Below, piece after piece: positions 1 through 12,190 of a stretch of DNA of 64,000 nucleotides (the stretch's first letter is position 1; the number at the start of each line of letters is the position of its first letter). Source of the stretch: Pachyseris speciosa. Its lineage: Eukaryota > Cnidaria > Anthozoa > Scleractinia > Pachyseridae. The stretch is taken from NCBI GenBank assembly GCA_016490735.1, contig JAEMWC010000005.1, positions 3,245,001-3,309,000 of the forward strand. Reading direction: 5' to 3'. A model generated the notes under the pieces. It had not been told where the DNA came from and ran no database searches. It worked only from the letters and a program-made list of their open reading frames with translations. The translations under genes and the position numbers were made by a program.

Positions 1-758
1 CATTGTTGTGCATTTATCAGAACAGCTGAACGATGCAGGGGTATTATTCTTAATTTACTAAGCCCAGAATTTAACTGGTCGATGAGGGAAAGAACGTTTT
101 ACAGGTTTTCGATCTCGGCTTTCTCAAAAGACATAGCATAAAACTCTGTCGAAACTGTGGATAGCTCTTTTCTTTCTTTTTTTTTTATTCACTTAAGCTC
201 TCAGATCTTATCCTACTCATATGCCTTCTTCTTTTAAAGTTTACCTGCATAGCTGGGTAACAGCTTAGTTGACTTGAAAGACATTCCCGACAAAGTATGG
301 TGGATCGAAGGACTTCGTTATTCGTCAATTTCCCTTTCTTGAGTCTATTCAAGTCAATTGTTTAACAATTACTAACTGATGAAAATCGTTTAACTGTTCT
401 TTGTGTTACTTAGCTTGGAAAAGGAAAAAAAAAAAGGTTCACAAAACAAGGATACTAACCGAAGTAACAACTAAATCAGACATGTTATCAGATAATCTTC
501 ACGACAATTAGTTATCTGAAAATTTTGACTTGTATCATAAATTCCAAACCAAAATCATCCAAAACAAACAAACAAACAAAAAACAGGAAAAAATAAATAG
601 AACATAACCGATAGATAAGTGCGTAGGGAACACACCGGCCACAAAGAAACAATGGCTCTGTCTTAAGTAAAACAGTAACACATACATGTCGTGGGGAGAG
701 AACGACTCAGCTCTCGATTCTTTTAAAATTGTCTTCCCTACTCGGAATATACCTGCAT
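1..758. other. No gene recognised
   Basis: A+T-rich sequence with short T and A runs and a short (CAAA)n tract near 560-585. No open reading frame of note and no repeat that I could pair inside the window. Confidence 0.5.
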
Positions 759-2009
759 TTAAGAGCCAATTTCTGTAAATATCGAGAATCCGGCGTCACT
801 CGTGAAATTTCGAAATTCTTCATATCTTGCATGACTAACACCTATGGTGAGTTATTTTCGAAAATAGAAGTCAAAGATCGTGAAGCGCTTGCTATTCTCT
901 GAAATCGAGGAAAGTTTGAAAAACGCCATTTTACCGCCATGACGCTGCCGAAAATAGTGTAAAATGATGCATTTTGTTATCGCTCGTGTAGATAAACGCG
1001 GTGTCATCTATCAATGCGACTTGGCCAGATCATAAGGCATCTCTTGGTCTTTCCAAAGCATAAAATTATTTTGGAAAAGCTACTGGTATATAACTGTTTT
1101 TGACCGTTAATAATACCCCACTTCAAACGCTTCAGCGAATGAGCTAATTTTAGCTAACTTACACACCACAAAAAGCCCACTGGTACATACAATTTAACGT
1201 TGAAATTAGTATTTTCATAAAGTGCACATTTTGTGCTTTGTTGTGTTAAAATGTCTTCCGCGGCCCCACAAAAGTGCTCCGTCGAGAGACAGAAACGTGA
1301 AGTGAAGTTTTGCATCGCCGCCATTCTTGAAATCAACATGAACCTTGCCTTCTTCGAACCAGAGCTTCGTCAAGAACTAAAAGTCTGCCAATGGAAACCT
1401 TAACTCGCTATTCTAAACGCCTAAGTGTTACAGTACAATTCCAAGCTTACTGTTTTCAATCTGTCTGAGAGTGATAACCTTCAACATAAGTTTTAACAAG
1501 GTCAGAGCAGGTGATGAAATTATGTAACTCGACGCTGATTAACACGGCAATTTCCAAGTGACTTTGATGACGTACGCTCCTTCTGAACTGCTTCTTTCCT
1601 CGAACTATCACCTTTGTAAAGTTATGATGTTATGATATCTTGAATTCCTACTTGGCTACCATCTTCGGTTACAGAAACGTTGCTGTACTTTGCCTGTACA
1701 GGGAAATTTGTTACACGCAATTGCGTGACGTTGACCAAAGGATTGACAAAAACAATGCTGCTGGATAACCGATAATATTTTCATTTGAACTTAGCAACAG
1801 CGTTCGAGTCAAACAGCTGAAATAAAAGGACTATAAAAATATCTTCCCTTTTAAAATTGCCTTGTACACATGTCCAGTCAAGGAAACCACGTTAGGAAGA
1901 GATGCGTAATAATCAGGTGTTCAATCGAATGTCATCCCATTTTATAATTATCGCATGGAGATCGCTAGTTGCTCTTACGTTGTTTAAGGAAACTGTGACA
2001 AATTCCATG

Positions 2010-3520
2010 AGGATCCAGCGATTTGAAACTGTGACTCCAGTGATTCTATTTGATGAAGTGCGTATCTTTCCATACCAAGCATACGAATGTTTCGATTTAA
2101 CTGTCTAGCTCGAATAGCGCACTTTTTTTTTGGTACCAGCGGGGAGGGGTGGGGGACTAGCGAAGTAAATGGGGAAGGGGGTAGTGTTGGTGTAAAAGAT
2201 ATCCCTGTGAAGGAAACGTGGAATAGGAGTGAAAGGTATTCTTTTTAAAAGCAAAGTTCACAAAAATACTTCTTTTCAGCTTTTTTTCTTTCCTCCACCA
2301 CTCCTCCCTACTCAAAAATGCAATAGTTCCTACCTAAAATTGCTGCATGTCCTCGAGTTTTATTTCCACTCTTTCAATTCCACACTCCAGATACCCACAT
2401 AAATGGTTTGTCCAAGGTTTTCTTTCCGATGGTCACAAGAAATGTAAAAGGGAAAAGTCCCGGTGTCTTTGCAAATTATAATTATGTTGTGGAATAGGCT
2501 TCTGTGTTGCGGGAAAGCTATTTATGGCGCTGCTTGGCAGTTGTAGCTTCATGAAGTTGTCACATAGCACCCGGAAGTATCTCTCTCACAGTTTTCCAAC
2601 CTTCTTGCTTTTCACCAAAGAGCACTGATATACAATAATATGGTAGCAGTGCAGGGACGAAAGCACCGACAGTCTTTTTCCGCAGGGAAATTCACTTGTT
2701 CCTCTGCTGGAAGCCCATATTGCTTCGTCACCATGAAGATCCAGCGATTTGAAACTTATTCACTGTGACTCCAGTGATTCTATTTGATGACGTGCGTATC
2801 TTTCCGTACCAGGCAAACGAATCTTTCGATTTTAGCTCGAATAGCGTAATGTTTGCCCGCATTTTCTTGGTATAATTTTGGTACCAGGGGGAGGGGTGTT
2901 GGACTAGCGAAGTCAATGGGGTAGGGGTAGCGGTGGAATGAAGATATCCCTGTATGTGGTTGCAAGAAAATTCTGTACAATTAAGTAAATAGATATAATA
3001 AAAATTATTCTCTTTAAAAGCAAAGTTGACAAAAATACTTTTTCTCAGAAAATTGTTTACCCACCTCCATCTCCCCTCCCTGCTCAAAAAATGCAATGCG
3101 GTCCTACCTAAAATTGCGGCATGTTCACTCTTTCGATTCCATACTCCAGATACCCAAATAAATGTTTTGTCCTAAAGTTCAGGGTTTTCTTTTCAAAGGT
3201 CGCAAAAAATAAAACAGGGAAATTTAACAGTATCTATGCAAACAATTAATATAAGGGCCTTTTATTTTAACGAATGAGGAGGACTACTAGTTCTTGCGGG
3301 AGGGCTATTTATGACTCTTTCTTTCGAAACGTTGGACTCGGCACATAGCCCCGGAAGTAGTCCCTGTCACAGTTTTCTAACCTTCTTGGCTTTTTACCAA
3401 AGAGCACTGATATACAATAATATGGTAGCAGTGCAGGGACGAAAGCACCGACAGTCTTTTTTCCGCAGGGAAATTCACTTGTTCCTCTGCTGGAAGCCCA
3501 TACTGCTTCGTCACCTGCCC
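2010..3520 (+). repeat. Two direct repeat units inside the left arm
   Basis: A block of roughly 0.7 kb occurs twice in tandem in the left arm, about 2010-2730 and 2740-3520. Shared landmarks are GGTACCAG with a G-rich stretch (2132 and 2880), GATATCCCTGT (2199 and 2944) and the GTAGCAGTGCAGGGACGAAA segment (2644 and 3425). The second unit is diverged and the matching order is mirrored in the right arm at about 5100-6500, so the duplication predates the inversion or transposition. Confidence 0.6.
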
Positions 3521-3934
3521 TTCGCTGTCAAACGTAAAAAAAGGCAGAACTTCCATAGAGACAGAAATTCCGTGGTAGAGAACAGTATTTCTCAATCTGA
3601 GCCAAGGGGTCGCCGCACTTAACATTTCAGAAGTTCACATTTCAACTGATGCGTGTTGTGTTTTCGCAACACCTTTGGAACCCTTACCTTGTTTAGTAGC
3701 CTGTTCGAGGCTCTCAGATATTTGGGGCGAGCGCACGAGAACAAGCGAAGAAAATTTAGGAGTACCTGTCCTGTGTTGGACAACGCCATCTTGTTTTCAA
3801 ACAATAACGCTGATATCTATTCCTGAAAATGAGTTAATGGTGATTCATGATCTGCAATGCTAAATAAATGCAGATAAACGTTTTCGATTTCGGATTTTTA
3901 AATACTCGACGATAGTCTTGTAACCACACCCTGT

Positions 3935-4460
3935 TAGGACAGATCCAGGCGAACCCTGATTAGGACTGACTCGCTAGAAATTGTATAACCTGTATAAGAC
4001 AGATGGATTAAAAACCATACACCCTATCCAGCGGCACGTCGTCGTATAGGCCATATATAGACACCCCCCAGCCGCGTTCCCAGGACGCTTTTCTCCTCAA
4101 AGGTGAAGGGATACGCTTCCTGGAGACGACGTTGTCACCCCGGGCCCCTGCCCTAGCCTCCCGGCGGCCACTCCCTTTATTGATGTAAAAGGGTATGTGC
4201 CGCCAGGAAAGGTATGGTTTTCTGGGTCATGAATCTTTATACAATTTCACTATTTAGCGTCATGAACAGGATGCCTTCCGGGACCCAATGCCTTAAATAG
4301 GGTATGAACGCTGGTGGCGCGGAGTCTGTATGTGCCGGAACCAACAATGTTTTTTAAAAAAAGTGGAATTCTATAATGCTTTTTGCATGCTCCCTTTCTC
4401 AAATAAGGTATCCAAAATAAGCAGATCTTAAACAGGGGTAGGATTTGACGGCATCGGCAG
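3935..4460. repeat. Dispersed 'GGGTAT' repeat fragment
   Basis: This stretch in the spacer of the large inverted repeat carries recurring GGGTATG/ATAGGGTATGA phrases and the CGGCACGT...TATATAGGCC block. Related phrases recur at 11028-11400 and 28022-28480. It looks like a degenerate dispersed repeat rather than coding DNA. Confidence 0.45.
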
Positions 4461-4630
4461 TACACTAGAGCAACATTTGTCTCTGGAGACAGAAGAAAAG
4501 TGTCTCGGAAGAGTCATCCCATGATGGAATTTTCCAAACTGAACTATGCCTCCTATGGAGAGTGCAGGCCTTCCTCCATCTCTCCAAGTCACTACCGTCG
4601 TCAGTTCTTCTAGTACTACCAGCCCAGTAA

Positions 4631-4697
4631 GCAACCTCGTTCCCAGGACATTTTCCCTCACTTGGAAAAGAGAAAAAAGCCCTGGGAACGAGGTTGC
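4631..4697. mobile_element. Small palindromic MITE
   Basis: GCAACCTCGTTCCCAGG at 4631-4647 and its exact reverse complement at 4681-4697 enclose 33 bases. CAGTAA lies on both sides (4625-4630 and 4699-4704), a likely target duplication. The terminal motif CTGGGAACGAGGTTG is one I associate with abundant hexacoral repeats; a diverged copy of one end is near 16505-16555. Confidence 0.6.
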
Positions 4698-7314
4698 ACA
4701 GTAAGGAGGGCTGGGCGTTAAAAGAAACCAAGAGGGCCAGAAGCCGAGGCCGTAAGGCTTCGTGAAAATCAGAAGTGTTACCTTGTGGAGAACCTTATGA
4801 TTGGCCAGGCCACCGGAAGGTAACTGCATTCGGATGTAGTCGCCAATGAAATGCGGCAAGCATACGGGACTCCGATGGCGAGAGACTTTGAACAGCTCAC
4901 TGCCACGGAATTTCTATTTCCCCAACAAGTTTCGTCTCATTTTACAGTTTTCGCCACGAAACTGCGACAGTAACTGCTGGTGAGGAAAGATGCGCTTGAA
5001 GCAGAGCAACAAGTGAATATCTCTGCGGCAAATGACAGTGGGTTTCCGCACATCAGCCACCCAATTCTTGTAGATCCGCATATCCGGTACTCGCTATGCT
5101 CTTTGGTAAAAAGCCAAGAAGGTTAGAAAACTGTGACAGGGACTACTTCCGGGGCTAATTGTGCCGAGTCCAACGTTTCGAAAGAAAGAGTCATAAATAG
5201 CCCTCCCGCAAGAACTAGTAGTCCTCCTCATTCGTTAAAATAAAAGGCCCTTATATTAATTGTTTGCATAGATACTGCTAAATTTCCCTGTTTTATTTTT
5301 TGCGACCTTCGAAAAGAAAACCCTGAACTTTAGGACAAAACATTTATTTGGGTATCTGGAGTATGGAATCGAAAGAGTGAACATGCCGCAATTTTAGGTA
5401 GGACCGCATTGCATTTTTTGAGCAGGGAGGGGAGATGGAGGTGGGTAAACAATTTTCTGAGAAAAAGTAATTTTGTCAACTTTGCTTTTAAAGAGAATAA
5501 TTTTTATTATATCTATTTACTTAATTGTACAGAATTTTCTTGCAATCACATACAGGGATATCTTCATTCCACCGCTACCCCTACCCCATTGACTTCGCTA
5601 GTCCAACACCCCTCCCCCCCCCCCCCCCAAAAAAAGTGCGCTATTCGAGCTAGACAGTTAAATCGAAACATTCGTTTGCTTGGTACGGATAGATACGCAC
5701 GTCATCAAATAGAATCACTGGAGTCACAGTGAATAAGTTTCAAATCGCTGGATCTTCATGGTGACGAAGCAATATGGGCTTCCAGCAGAGGAACAAGTGA
5801 ATTTCCCTGCGGAAAAAGACTGTCGGTGCTTTCGTCCCTGCACTGCTACCATATTATTGTACATCAGTGCTCTTTGGTGAAAAGCAAGACGGTTGGAAAA
5901 CTGTGAGAGAGACTACTTTCAGGTGCTATGTGACAACTTCATGAAGCTACAACTGCGAAGCAGCGCCATAAATAGCCTTCCCGCAACACAGAAGCCTATT
6001 CCACAACATAATTATAATTTGCAAAGACACCGGTACTTTTCCCTTTTACATTTCTTGTGACCATTGGAAAGAAAACCTTGGACAAACCATTTATGTGGGT
6101 ATCTGGAGTGTGGAATTGAAAGAGTGGAAATAAAACTCGAGGACATGCAGCAATTTTGGGTAGGAACTATTGCATTTTTGAGTAGGGAGGAGTGGTAGAG
6201 AAAAGAAAAAAAAACTGAAAAGAAGTATTTTTGTGAACTTTGCTTTTAAAAAGAATACCTTTCACTCCTATTCCACGTTTCCTTCACAGGGATATCTTTC
6301 ACACCAACACTACCCCCTTCCCCATTTACTTCGCTAGTCCCCCACCCCTCCCCGCTGGTACCAAAAAAAAAGTGCGCTATTCGAGCTAGACAGTTAAATC
6401 GAAACATTCGTATGCTTGGTATGGAAAGATACGCACGTCATCAAATAGAATCACTGGAGTCACAGTTTCAAATCGCTGGATCCTCATGGAATTTGTCACA
6501 GTTTCCTTAAACAACGTAAGAGCAACTAGCGATCTCCATGCGATAATTATAAAATGGGATGACATTCGATTGAACACCTGATTATTACGCATCTCTTCCT
6601 AACGTGGTTTCCTTGACTGGACATGTGTACAAGGCAATTTTAAAAGGGAAGATATTTTTATAGTCCTTTTATTTCAGCTGTTTGACTCGAACGCTGTTGC
6701 TAAGTTCAAATGAAAATATTATCGGTTATCCAGCAGCATTGTTTTTGTCAATCCTTTGGTCAACGTCACGCAATTGCGTGTAACAAATTTCCCTGTACAG
6801 GCAAAGTACAGCAACGTTTCTGTAACCGAAGATGGTAGCCAAGTAGGAATTCAAGATATCATAACATCATAACTTTACAAAGGTGATAGTTCGAGGAAAG
6901 AAGCAGTTCAGAAGGAGCGTACGTCATCAAAGTCACTTGGAAATTGCCGTGTTAATCAGCGTCGAGTTACATAATTTCATCACCTGCTCTGACCTTGTTA
7001 AAACTTATGTTGAAGGTTATCACTCTCAGACAGAATGAAAACAGTATGCTTGGAATTGTACTGTAACACTTAGGCGTTCAGAATAGCGAGTTAAGGTTTC
7101 CATCGGCAGACTGTTAGTTCTTGACGAAGCTCTGGTTCGAAGAAGGCAAGGTTCATGTTGATTTCAAGAATGGCGGCGATGCAAAACTTCACTTCACGTT
7201 TCTGTCTCTCGACGGAGCACTTTTGTGGGGCCGCGGAAGACATTTTAACACAACAAAGCACAAAATGTGCACTTTATGAAAATACTAATTTCAACGTTAA
7301 ATTGTATGTACCAG

Positions 7315-8665
7315 CACAGGCGGCCCAGACGTACTGTATGTGTAATTATAAGCTTAATGTTCTGCATATAGTCAAAATATTGATGTAAAAGTTCAAAAAT
7401 AAATATTATTTCACTTTAATATCACTATGTGTTTGTTGTGTTGCTCAAGAACTGGTCTATTTTGCGGTGCTTCTGGCCTGTTCGCCTGCTATCATAACCG
7501 CTTGGGAGCATTATTCTTACAGCTATATTCACGGTTCAAAAAGTGTCTACAAATTCGAAATACTCTAAAGAAAAGCTCACTTACCTTTAGCTGAAAGCTT
7601 CCTTGAGTGTCCTGGCCGGTTTAAATAGCTATTTTTCGCTTTTCGTTACCAGACGGATCTTCCACTAAAGAAGAATTGAAGGCAGGCTAGACCAAAACCG
7701 ACCATCTCCCACGCGAAGCTCCATAAATTCTCTAATCATCGTCGAATTCGCTCCAAATTGCGATCAGCTGAACGGCGGTTAATGTGGCTTCCTGTATATT
7801 GCTCCCTGGCTTTCAAACTCCATCGCAAGTGCACGAGCATCGCTCAGTTTTCAGCATTTACCTGACCTTTTCCCTTCGTCAGGTACTGCATTATCGACGG
7901 TTTTACTACGCGATTTGAATATCCAAACTTAGCGACCGCGTCCCTTCGACAAAATGGCACTAGCCGAGGGAGGGACGATACTATTGGCACTCGAGTGTGT
8001 ACGGTCCCTCCCTCGGCTAGTGCCATTTTGTCGAAGGGACGCGGTCGCTAAGCTTGGATATTCAAATCGCGTAGTAAAACCGTTGATAATGCAGTACCTG
8101 ACGAAGGGAAAAGGTCAGGTAAATGCTGAAAACTGAGCGATGCTCGTGCACTTGCGATGGAGTTTGAAAGCCAGGGAGCAATATACAGGAAGCCACATTA
8201 ACCGCCGTTCAGCTGATCGCAATTTGGAGCGAATTCGACGATGATTAGAGAATTTATGGAGCTTCGCGTGGGAGATGGTCGGTTTTGGTCTAGCCTGCCT
8301 TCAATTCTTCTTTAGTGAAAGATCCGTCTGGTAACGAAAAGCGAAAAATAGCTATTTAAACCGGCCAGGACACTCAAGGAAGCTTTCAGCTAAAGGTAAG
8401 TGAGCTTTTCTTTAGAGTATTTCGAATTTGTAGACACTTTTTGAACCGTGAATATAGCTGTAAGAATAATGCTCCCAAGCGGTTATGATAGCAGGCGAAC
8501 AGGCCAGAAGCACCGCAAAATAGACCAGTTCTTGAGCAACACAACAAACACATAGTGATATTAAAGTGAAATAATATTTATTTTTGAACTTTTACATCAA
8601 TATTTTGACTATATGCAGAACATTAAGCTTATAATTACACATACAGTACGTCTGGGCTGCCTGTG
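7315..8665. mobile_element. Nested 1351-bp foldback element with 7-bp target duplication
   Basis: The element is a near-perfect palindrome of two roughly 660-bp arms around a short centre near 7978-8003. It begins CACAGGCGGCCCAGACG and ends with the near-complement CGTCTGGGCTGCCTGTG. GTACCAG flanks it on both sides (7308-7314 and 8666-8672). The other arm of the host inverted repeat keeps the uninterrupted target, GTACCAGTGGG in reverse complement at about 1178-1189, so both filled and empty sites are in the window. No transposase is encoded; the two 60-aa mirror frames near the centre are products of the symmetry. The superfamily is uncertain because a 7-bp duplication is not the usual length for common cut-and-paste families. 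Confidence 0.88.
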
Positions 8666-9097
8666 GTACCAGTGGGCTTTTTGTGGTGTGTAAGTTAGCT
8701 AAAATTAGCTCATTCGCTGAAGCGTTTTGAAGTGGGGTATTTATATTAACGGTCAAAAACAGTTATATACCAGTAGCTTTTCCAAAATAATTTTATGCTT
8801 TGAAAAGACCAAGAGATGCCTTATGATCTGGCCAAGTCACATTGATAGATGACACCGCGTTTATCTACACGAGCGATAACAAAATGCATCATTTTACACT
8901 ATTTTCGGCAGCGTCATGGCGGTAAAATGGCGTTTTTCAAACTTTCCTCGATTTCAGAGAAAAGCAAGCGCTTCACGATGTTTGAATTCTATTTTCGAAA
9001 ATAACTCACCATAGGTGTTATTCATGCGAGATATGAAGAATTTCGAAATTTCACGAGTGACGCCGGATTCTCGATATTTACAGAAATCGGCTCTTAA

Positions 9098-9417
9098 TTA
9101 CATGTTTACAACTATTACATCTAAGATGCTAAAGAAATTTTGTTTAAATATGACTGATTATTCAACTACATGAATGAAGTTTAGTTTGCTTAATATGACG
9201 ACGTTTTCTCAAAGGAAAAGCTAAAACGGGTCCCAAAGCGCGCAGAAGCATATTCTGGCCCCATAAACCAACAGTTAGTTAATATTAAAATAGTCTATTG
9301 TTGCAGTCACACTCAGTCATGACTAATGCTATTCAAGAAATTCCACAGCAGCTTCTTGTTTAACGAGAACAAAACGCAGCTCTCATAGAACAGTATGGTG
9401 TGATTCCTGATAAACGT
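9098..9417. other. Intergenic, no gene recognised
   Basis: Sequence between the giant inverted repeat and the 3' end of the first cysteine-rich gene. Nothing recognisable; it would contain the 3' untranslated region of that gene. Confidence 0.5.
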
Positions 9418-10915
9418 TTATACCAGGAAAAACACTGCAAGGAGTAAAGTTTCCAGGACCGACGGACCCCTTTTTAGGGGAGCTGCACTGCGCTTGGTGC
9501 TAGCCGCTGTAGTATGCTTAGTGCTTTTAATAGTATCTCGTTTAGTTGGAGCAATAGTAATGGGCTGTAGGTGTCGCTCGCACTTTTCAGCATCACAATT
9601 AAAGGTGCACTCGCCACTGAAGCAGGTTTGCTGACATTCCTTTGCACTTGCGGAGCACATCATGCTGCAGTCTGGTTCATAACAGATTTGCTGGCACTTC
9701 TCTCCATCACAGCGCATGGTTGCGTTTTTATGGAATGCTACTTGTTCGCACACTTTCACCCGAAAGGAGCAGACCATGTTAGTGTCTTCATCATAGCTAA
9801 CTTGTTGACAGACCTCTCCATCACATTCCATGGTTATGTTGTTGTCGTATGCTATCTGGATGCACTTCTTTACTCCAGTGGGGAAGACCATGTTGCTGTC
9901 TCCGTCAAAACATGTTTGCACGCAAAAGTCTCCATCACATCGCAGTGTTATATTTCCACCATGTGTAACCTGAGTGCAGTTAGCTGCATAACAATCCATA
10001 CTGCTACACTTTTTATTATTACACACCTGTAGGCAGTGTCCAGCTGTTGAATTGGGGGAACAGACCATGCTGCAGTCTCGATCCAAACAGGCTTGCTGGC
10101 ACTTCTCCCCATCACAGTGCATGGTTATGTTTCTACCATTTGCTACCTGGGAGCATTTCGTCACTTCGATGGGGCAGATTATTTCGCTGTCTCCACAATA
10201 ACAAACTTGCTGACAGACATCTGCATCACATCGCAATGTTATGTTTCCAGCATGTGTAAGCTGGGTGCAGTTGGTTGCATCGCAAGTCATAGTTCCACAC
10301 TTGTCATTATTGCACACCTGCATGCAGTGTCCAGCCTTTTCGCTCGACGAACAACTCATGTTGCATCTTTCTGAGTAACAAAACTGCCGGCAAAGAGTTC
10401 TGTCACATTTCATTGAAGCAGCGACCCCCCTTGGAGCCAGCTGGGTACAGCTGCTTCCTCCAACGGGGCAAGTCATGCGACATTCTCCCTCTTGACAATC
10501 TTGAATGCAAGCATCTGCGTCACAATTCATCTCACTGGCCGAGGTCTGGGTGCAGGTGTTTACGGTCTTCGGACAGCTCTCACTGCTGCAGTTCGCTTTT
10601 ATGCATGACTGGGTGCACTCTTTTGCGTCACAGGTCATTGACTCCACAAGTCGTTTGCATGCATGTTTGTGTGCAAGTTTCCGAGGAACGACATTCAAGG
10701 CTGTTGCATTTGTTCGCACGACAAGACTGCTGACAAGTATTATACGGGCGCGTCAATCCACACAGCATCGTACAAGGTGATTGCATACATGAATACTGTG
10801 TACACGAGCTGTTGCTCACCACCCCGTCACAGTCGGTTTTATTGGCGGCACAGTCAATTAAGGTTCCAGTGGCAATAAGGAGTACGATAACCAACAGAAA
10901 AGCCATTTGTTTCAT
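9418..10915 (-). pseudogene. Cysteine-rich repeat secreted protein, copy A (frameshifted)
   Basis: First of four paralogues. The start ATG (10913-10915) opens a signal peptide (MKQMAFLLVIVLLIATG), then a Cys-rich head with the family signature PCTMLCGL and YNTC. Against the intact copy B, one extra base near 10642 (plus strand) shifts the frame just after residue 90; the second frame continues with SMTCDAKECTQ and runs to 9418. Six units of the form T-M-x-C-D-G-x-x-C-x-Q-x-C follow, most preceded by an N-x-T sequon. An internal duplication is visible: segments carrying LQVCNN or MQVCNN plus GNITLRCD occur twice. The C-terminus (SVLETLLLAVFFLV) resembles a GPI-anchor signal. Two repeat cysteines are lost (MVFPTG, QQVSYDED). 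A candidate 3' splice site (polypyrimidine plus CAG) ends at 10928, 12 bases before the ATG. The frameshift could be a sequencing error, but the lost cysteines suggest relaxed constraint. Confidence 0.72.
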
Positions 10916-11027
10916 GCTGAACAAAATCTGGGAAGTATAACAACAAAATTGTTGTTAAAGAAGCCTTGTATATTTGCGTCCTTTCGTATGAGGACCGTTC
11001 CTACAGCATGCAAGTCTAAATCATTGC

Positions 11028-11450
11028 GGGGGGGGGGGGGTACTTCCTCAGATGGGCTATATAGGTATGTGCGGCACCAAAGGAGATTGTTTTTTTAGCT
11101 GTTTAGGTCGGAAATAGGGTATCGATTTTGTCCATTTTGGTCTGACATAGGGTATGGTTTGTCCACTTTAGTCTTAAATTGGGTATGTGTCTTAGAAGAA
11201 GCTACTTTTTCACCATAAGGCGATAAGACCATCAACAAAAGCCCTTCTTTTTTGTCTTTTAATTATATTTGCGTCAACCGTGTACGTGAAATTGGTCTGA
11301 AATAGGGTATCGAATTTTTGGTCAGGTCTGAAATAAGACAGGAAAATATCAGATTTTGGTCTGAAATAGGGTAAGGGTTTGAGGAAGCGGGCCGCACACC
11401 ACCACCCAATTTTTCTGGGAGTACCCCACTCCCCCCCCCCCCGGGATCAT
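11028..11450. repeat. Dispersed repeat with poly-G head and AGGGTAT phrases
   Basis: A G12-13 run followed by TACTTCCTC and a series of AATAGGGTA/CATAGGGTATGG phrases. The same order (G-run, GGGTACTTCC, then CCCTATTTAAGG phrases) occurs at 28022-28480. Ends with a C-run at about 11430-11442. Degenerate; no coding capacity seen. Confidence 0.5.
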
Positions 11451-11788
11451 TGCGCACTGTATTCTGCCATTTCCCGTTTCTCCTTTTAAGCCCTGGAATG
11501 AGCTGAGTTCGTGTCGCTCTGTATGGGAAATAAAAATAATATGGAGTTTGAAAGTAAATTGAACTCAATTCTAGCGTAATGTTTTGTGTCGGGCTTATTT
11601 CGCTTCTTGGGACTTTTTAATGACTTTATTGTTCTTCCCTTAATGAAATTATCGACATGTGGCTTGTGGAGTGACGTGATGTTTCTATTATGAGAGCGAA
11701 ATTCTATAACCAATAAACAAAGTGCATTAGCTTTGGATAACCCCTTGTCACGCTAACCTGATTTCGACATAGATATACAAATAAGCTG

Positions 11789-12149
11789 ATGTCGGGCTGG
11801 GGACAGCCGTGTGATGAATGCAAAGGTGTTTGTACTGGCCACTACTTAAAGCCAAACATGGAGTTTGTTGCAATATATGGAACAGATAAGTGTGTATTTA
11901 CTCCGCCAAAAGATCAAGTGGAAGCAGCAGCAAAGTCTAAATGCCAGAAAAATAAAGAGTGGACAGAGACAGAGTACAGCAATATATGCAAGACAGTTCT
12001 CATGTCTACTGAAGATGTTCGTATTTGGATAGAATACATCGGTCTCACGTCAGAAAGCTAAAATAGCAGCCGAGACCAGAGCTAGAAAGAGAAAGGACAA
12101 TGAAGGTAACATTACTTTTAAAAAGCCAAGATCTTTTGTATCAAAGACT

Positions 12150-12190
<41 letters not shown>

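Larger units (their letters stand above)
759..9097. mobile_element. Giant inverted repeat (long-TIR / foldback structure)
   Basis: The left arm (about 759-3411) reappears in reverse complement as the right arm (about 5098-9097) with roughly 95% identity where I compared them; the segment at 781-900 matches 8950-9075. Both outer ends lie on TTAA (759-762 and 9094-9097) followed inward by GAGCC. The right arm is longer because a second foldback element (7315-8665) is nested in it. The roughly 1.7-kb spacer (3412-5097) has no recognisable transposase. A TTAA target with long inverted arms fits a non-autonomous DNA transposon (piggyBac- or Kolobok-like target choice), but an inverted segmental duplication would look similar. 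Short mirrored reading frames in the arms are not genes. Confidence 0.75.

Noticed and set aside
1902..2108. Identical 61- and 68-aa frames on opposite strands near 1154-2108 and 6386-7388
   Set aside because: They are mirror images produced by the giant inverted repeat, with no family features or conserved start context.
4428..4859. 143-aa minus-strand frame in the inverted-repeat spacer
   Set aside because: It runs through a palindromic MITE and a dispersed repeat and shows no protein family features.
9571..10733. Several plus-strand frames of 70-153 aa across 9571-10733 (and similarly at 20968-21538 and 29303-30342)
   Set aside because: They are antisense shadows of the cysteine-rich genes; the open frames follow from the low stop frequency opposite Cys-rich codons.
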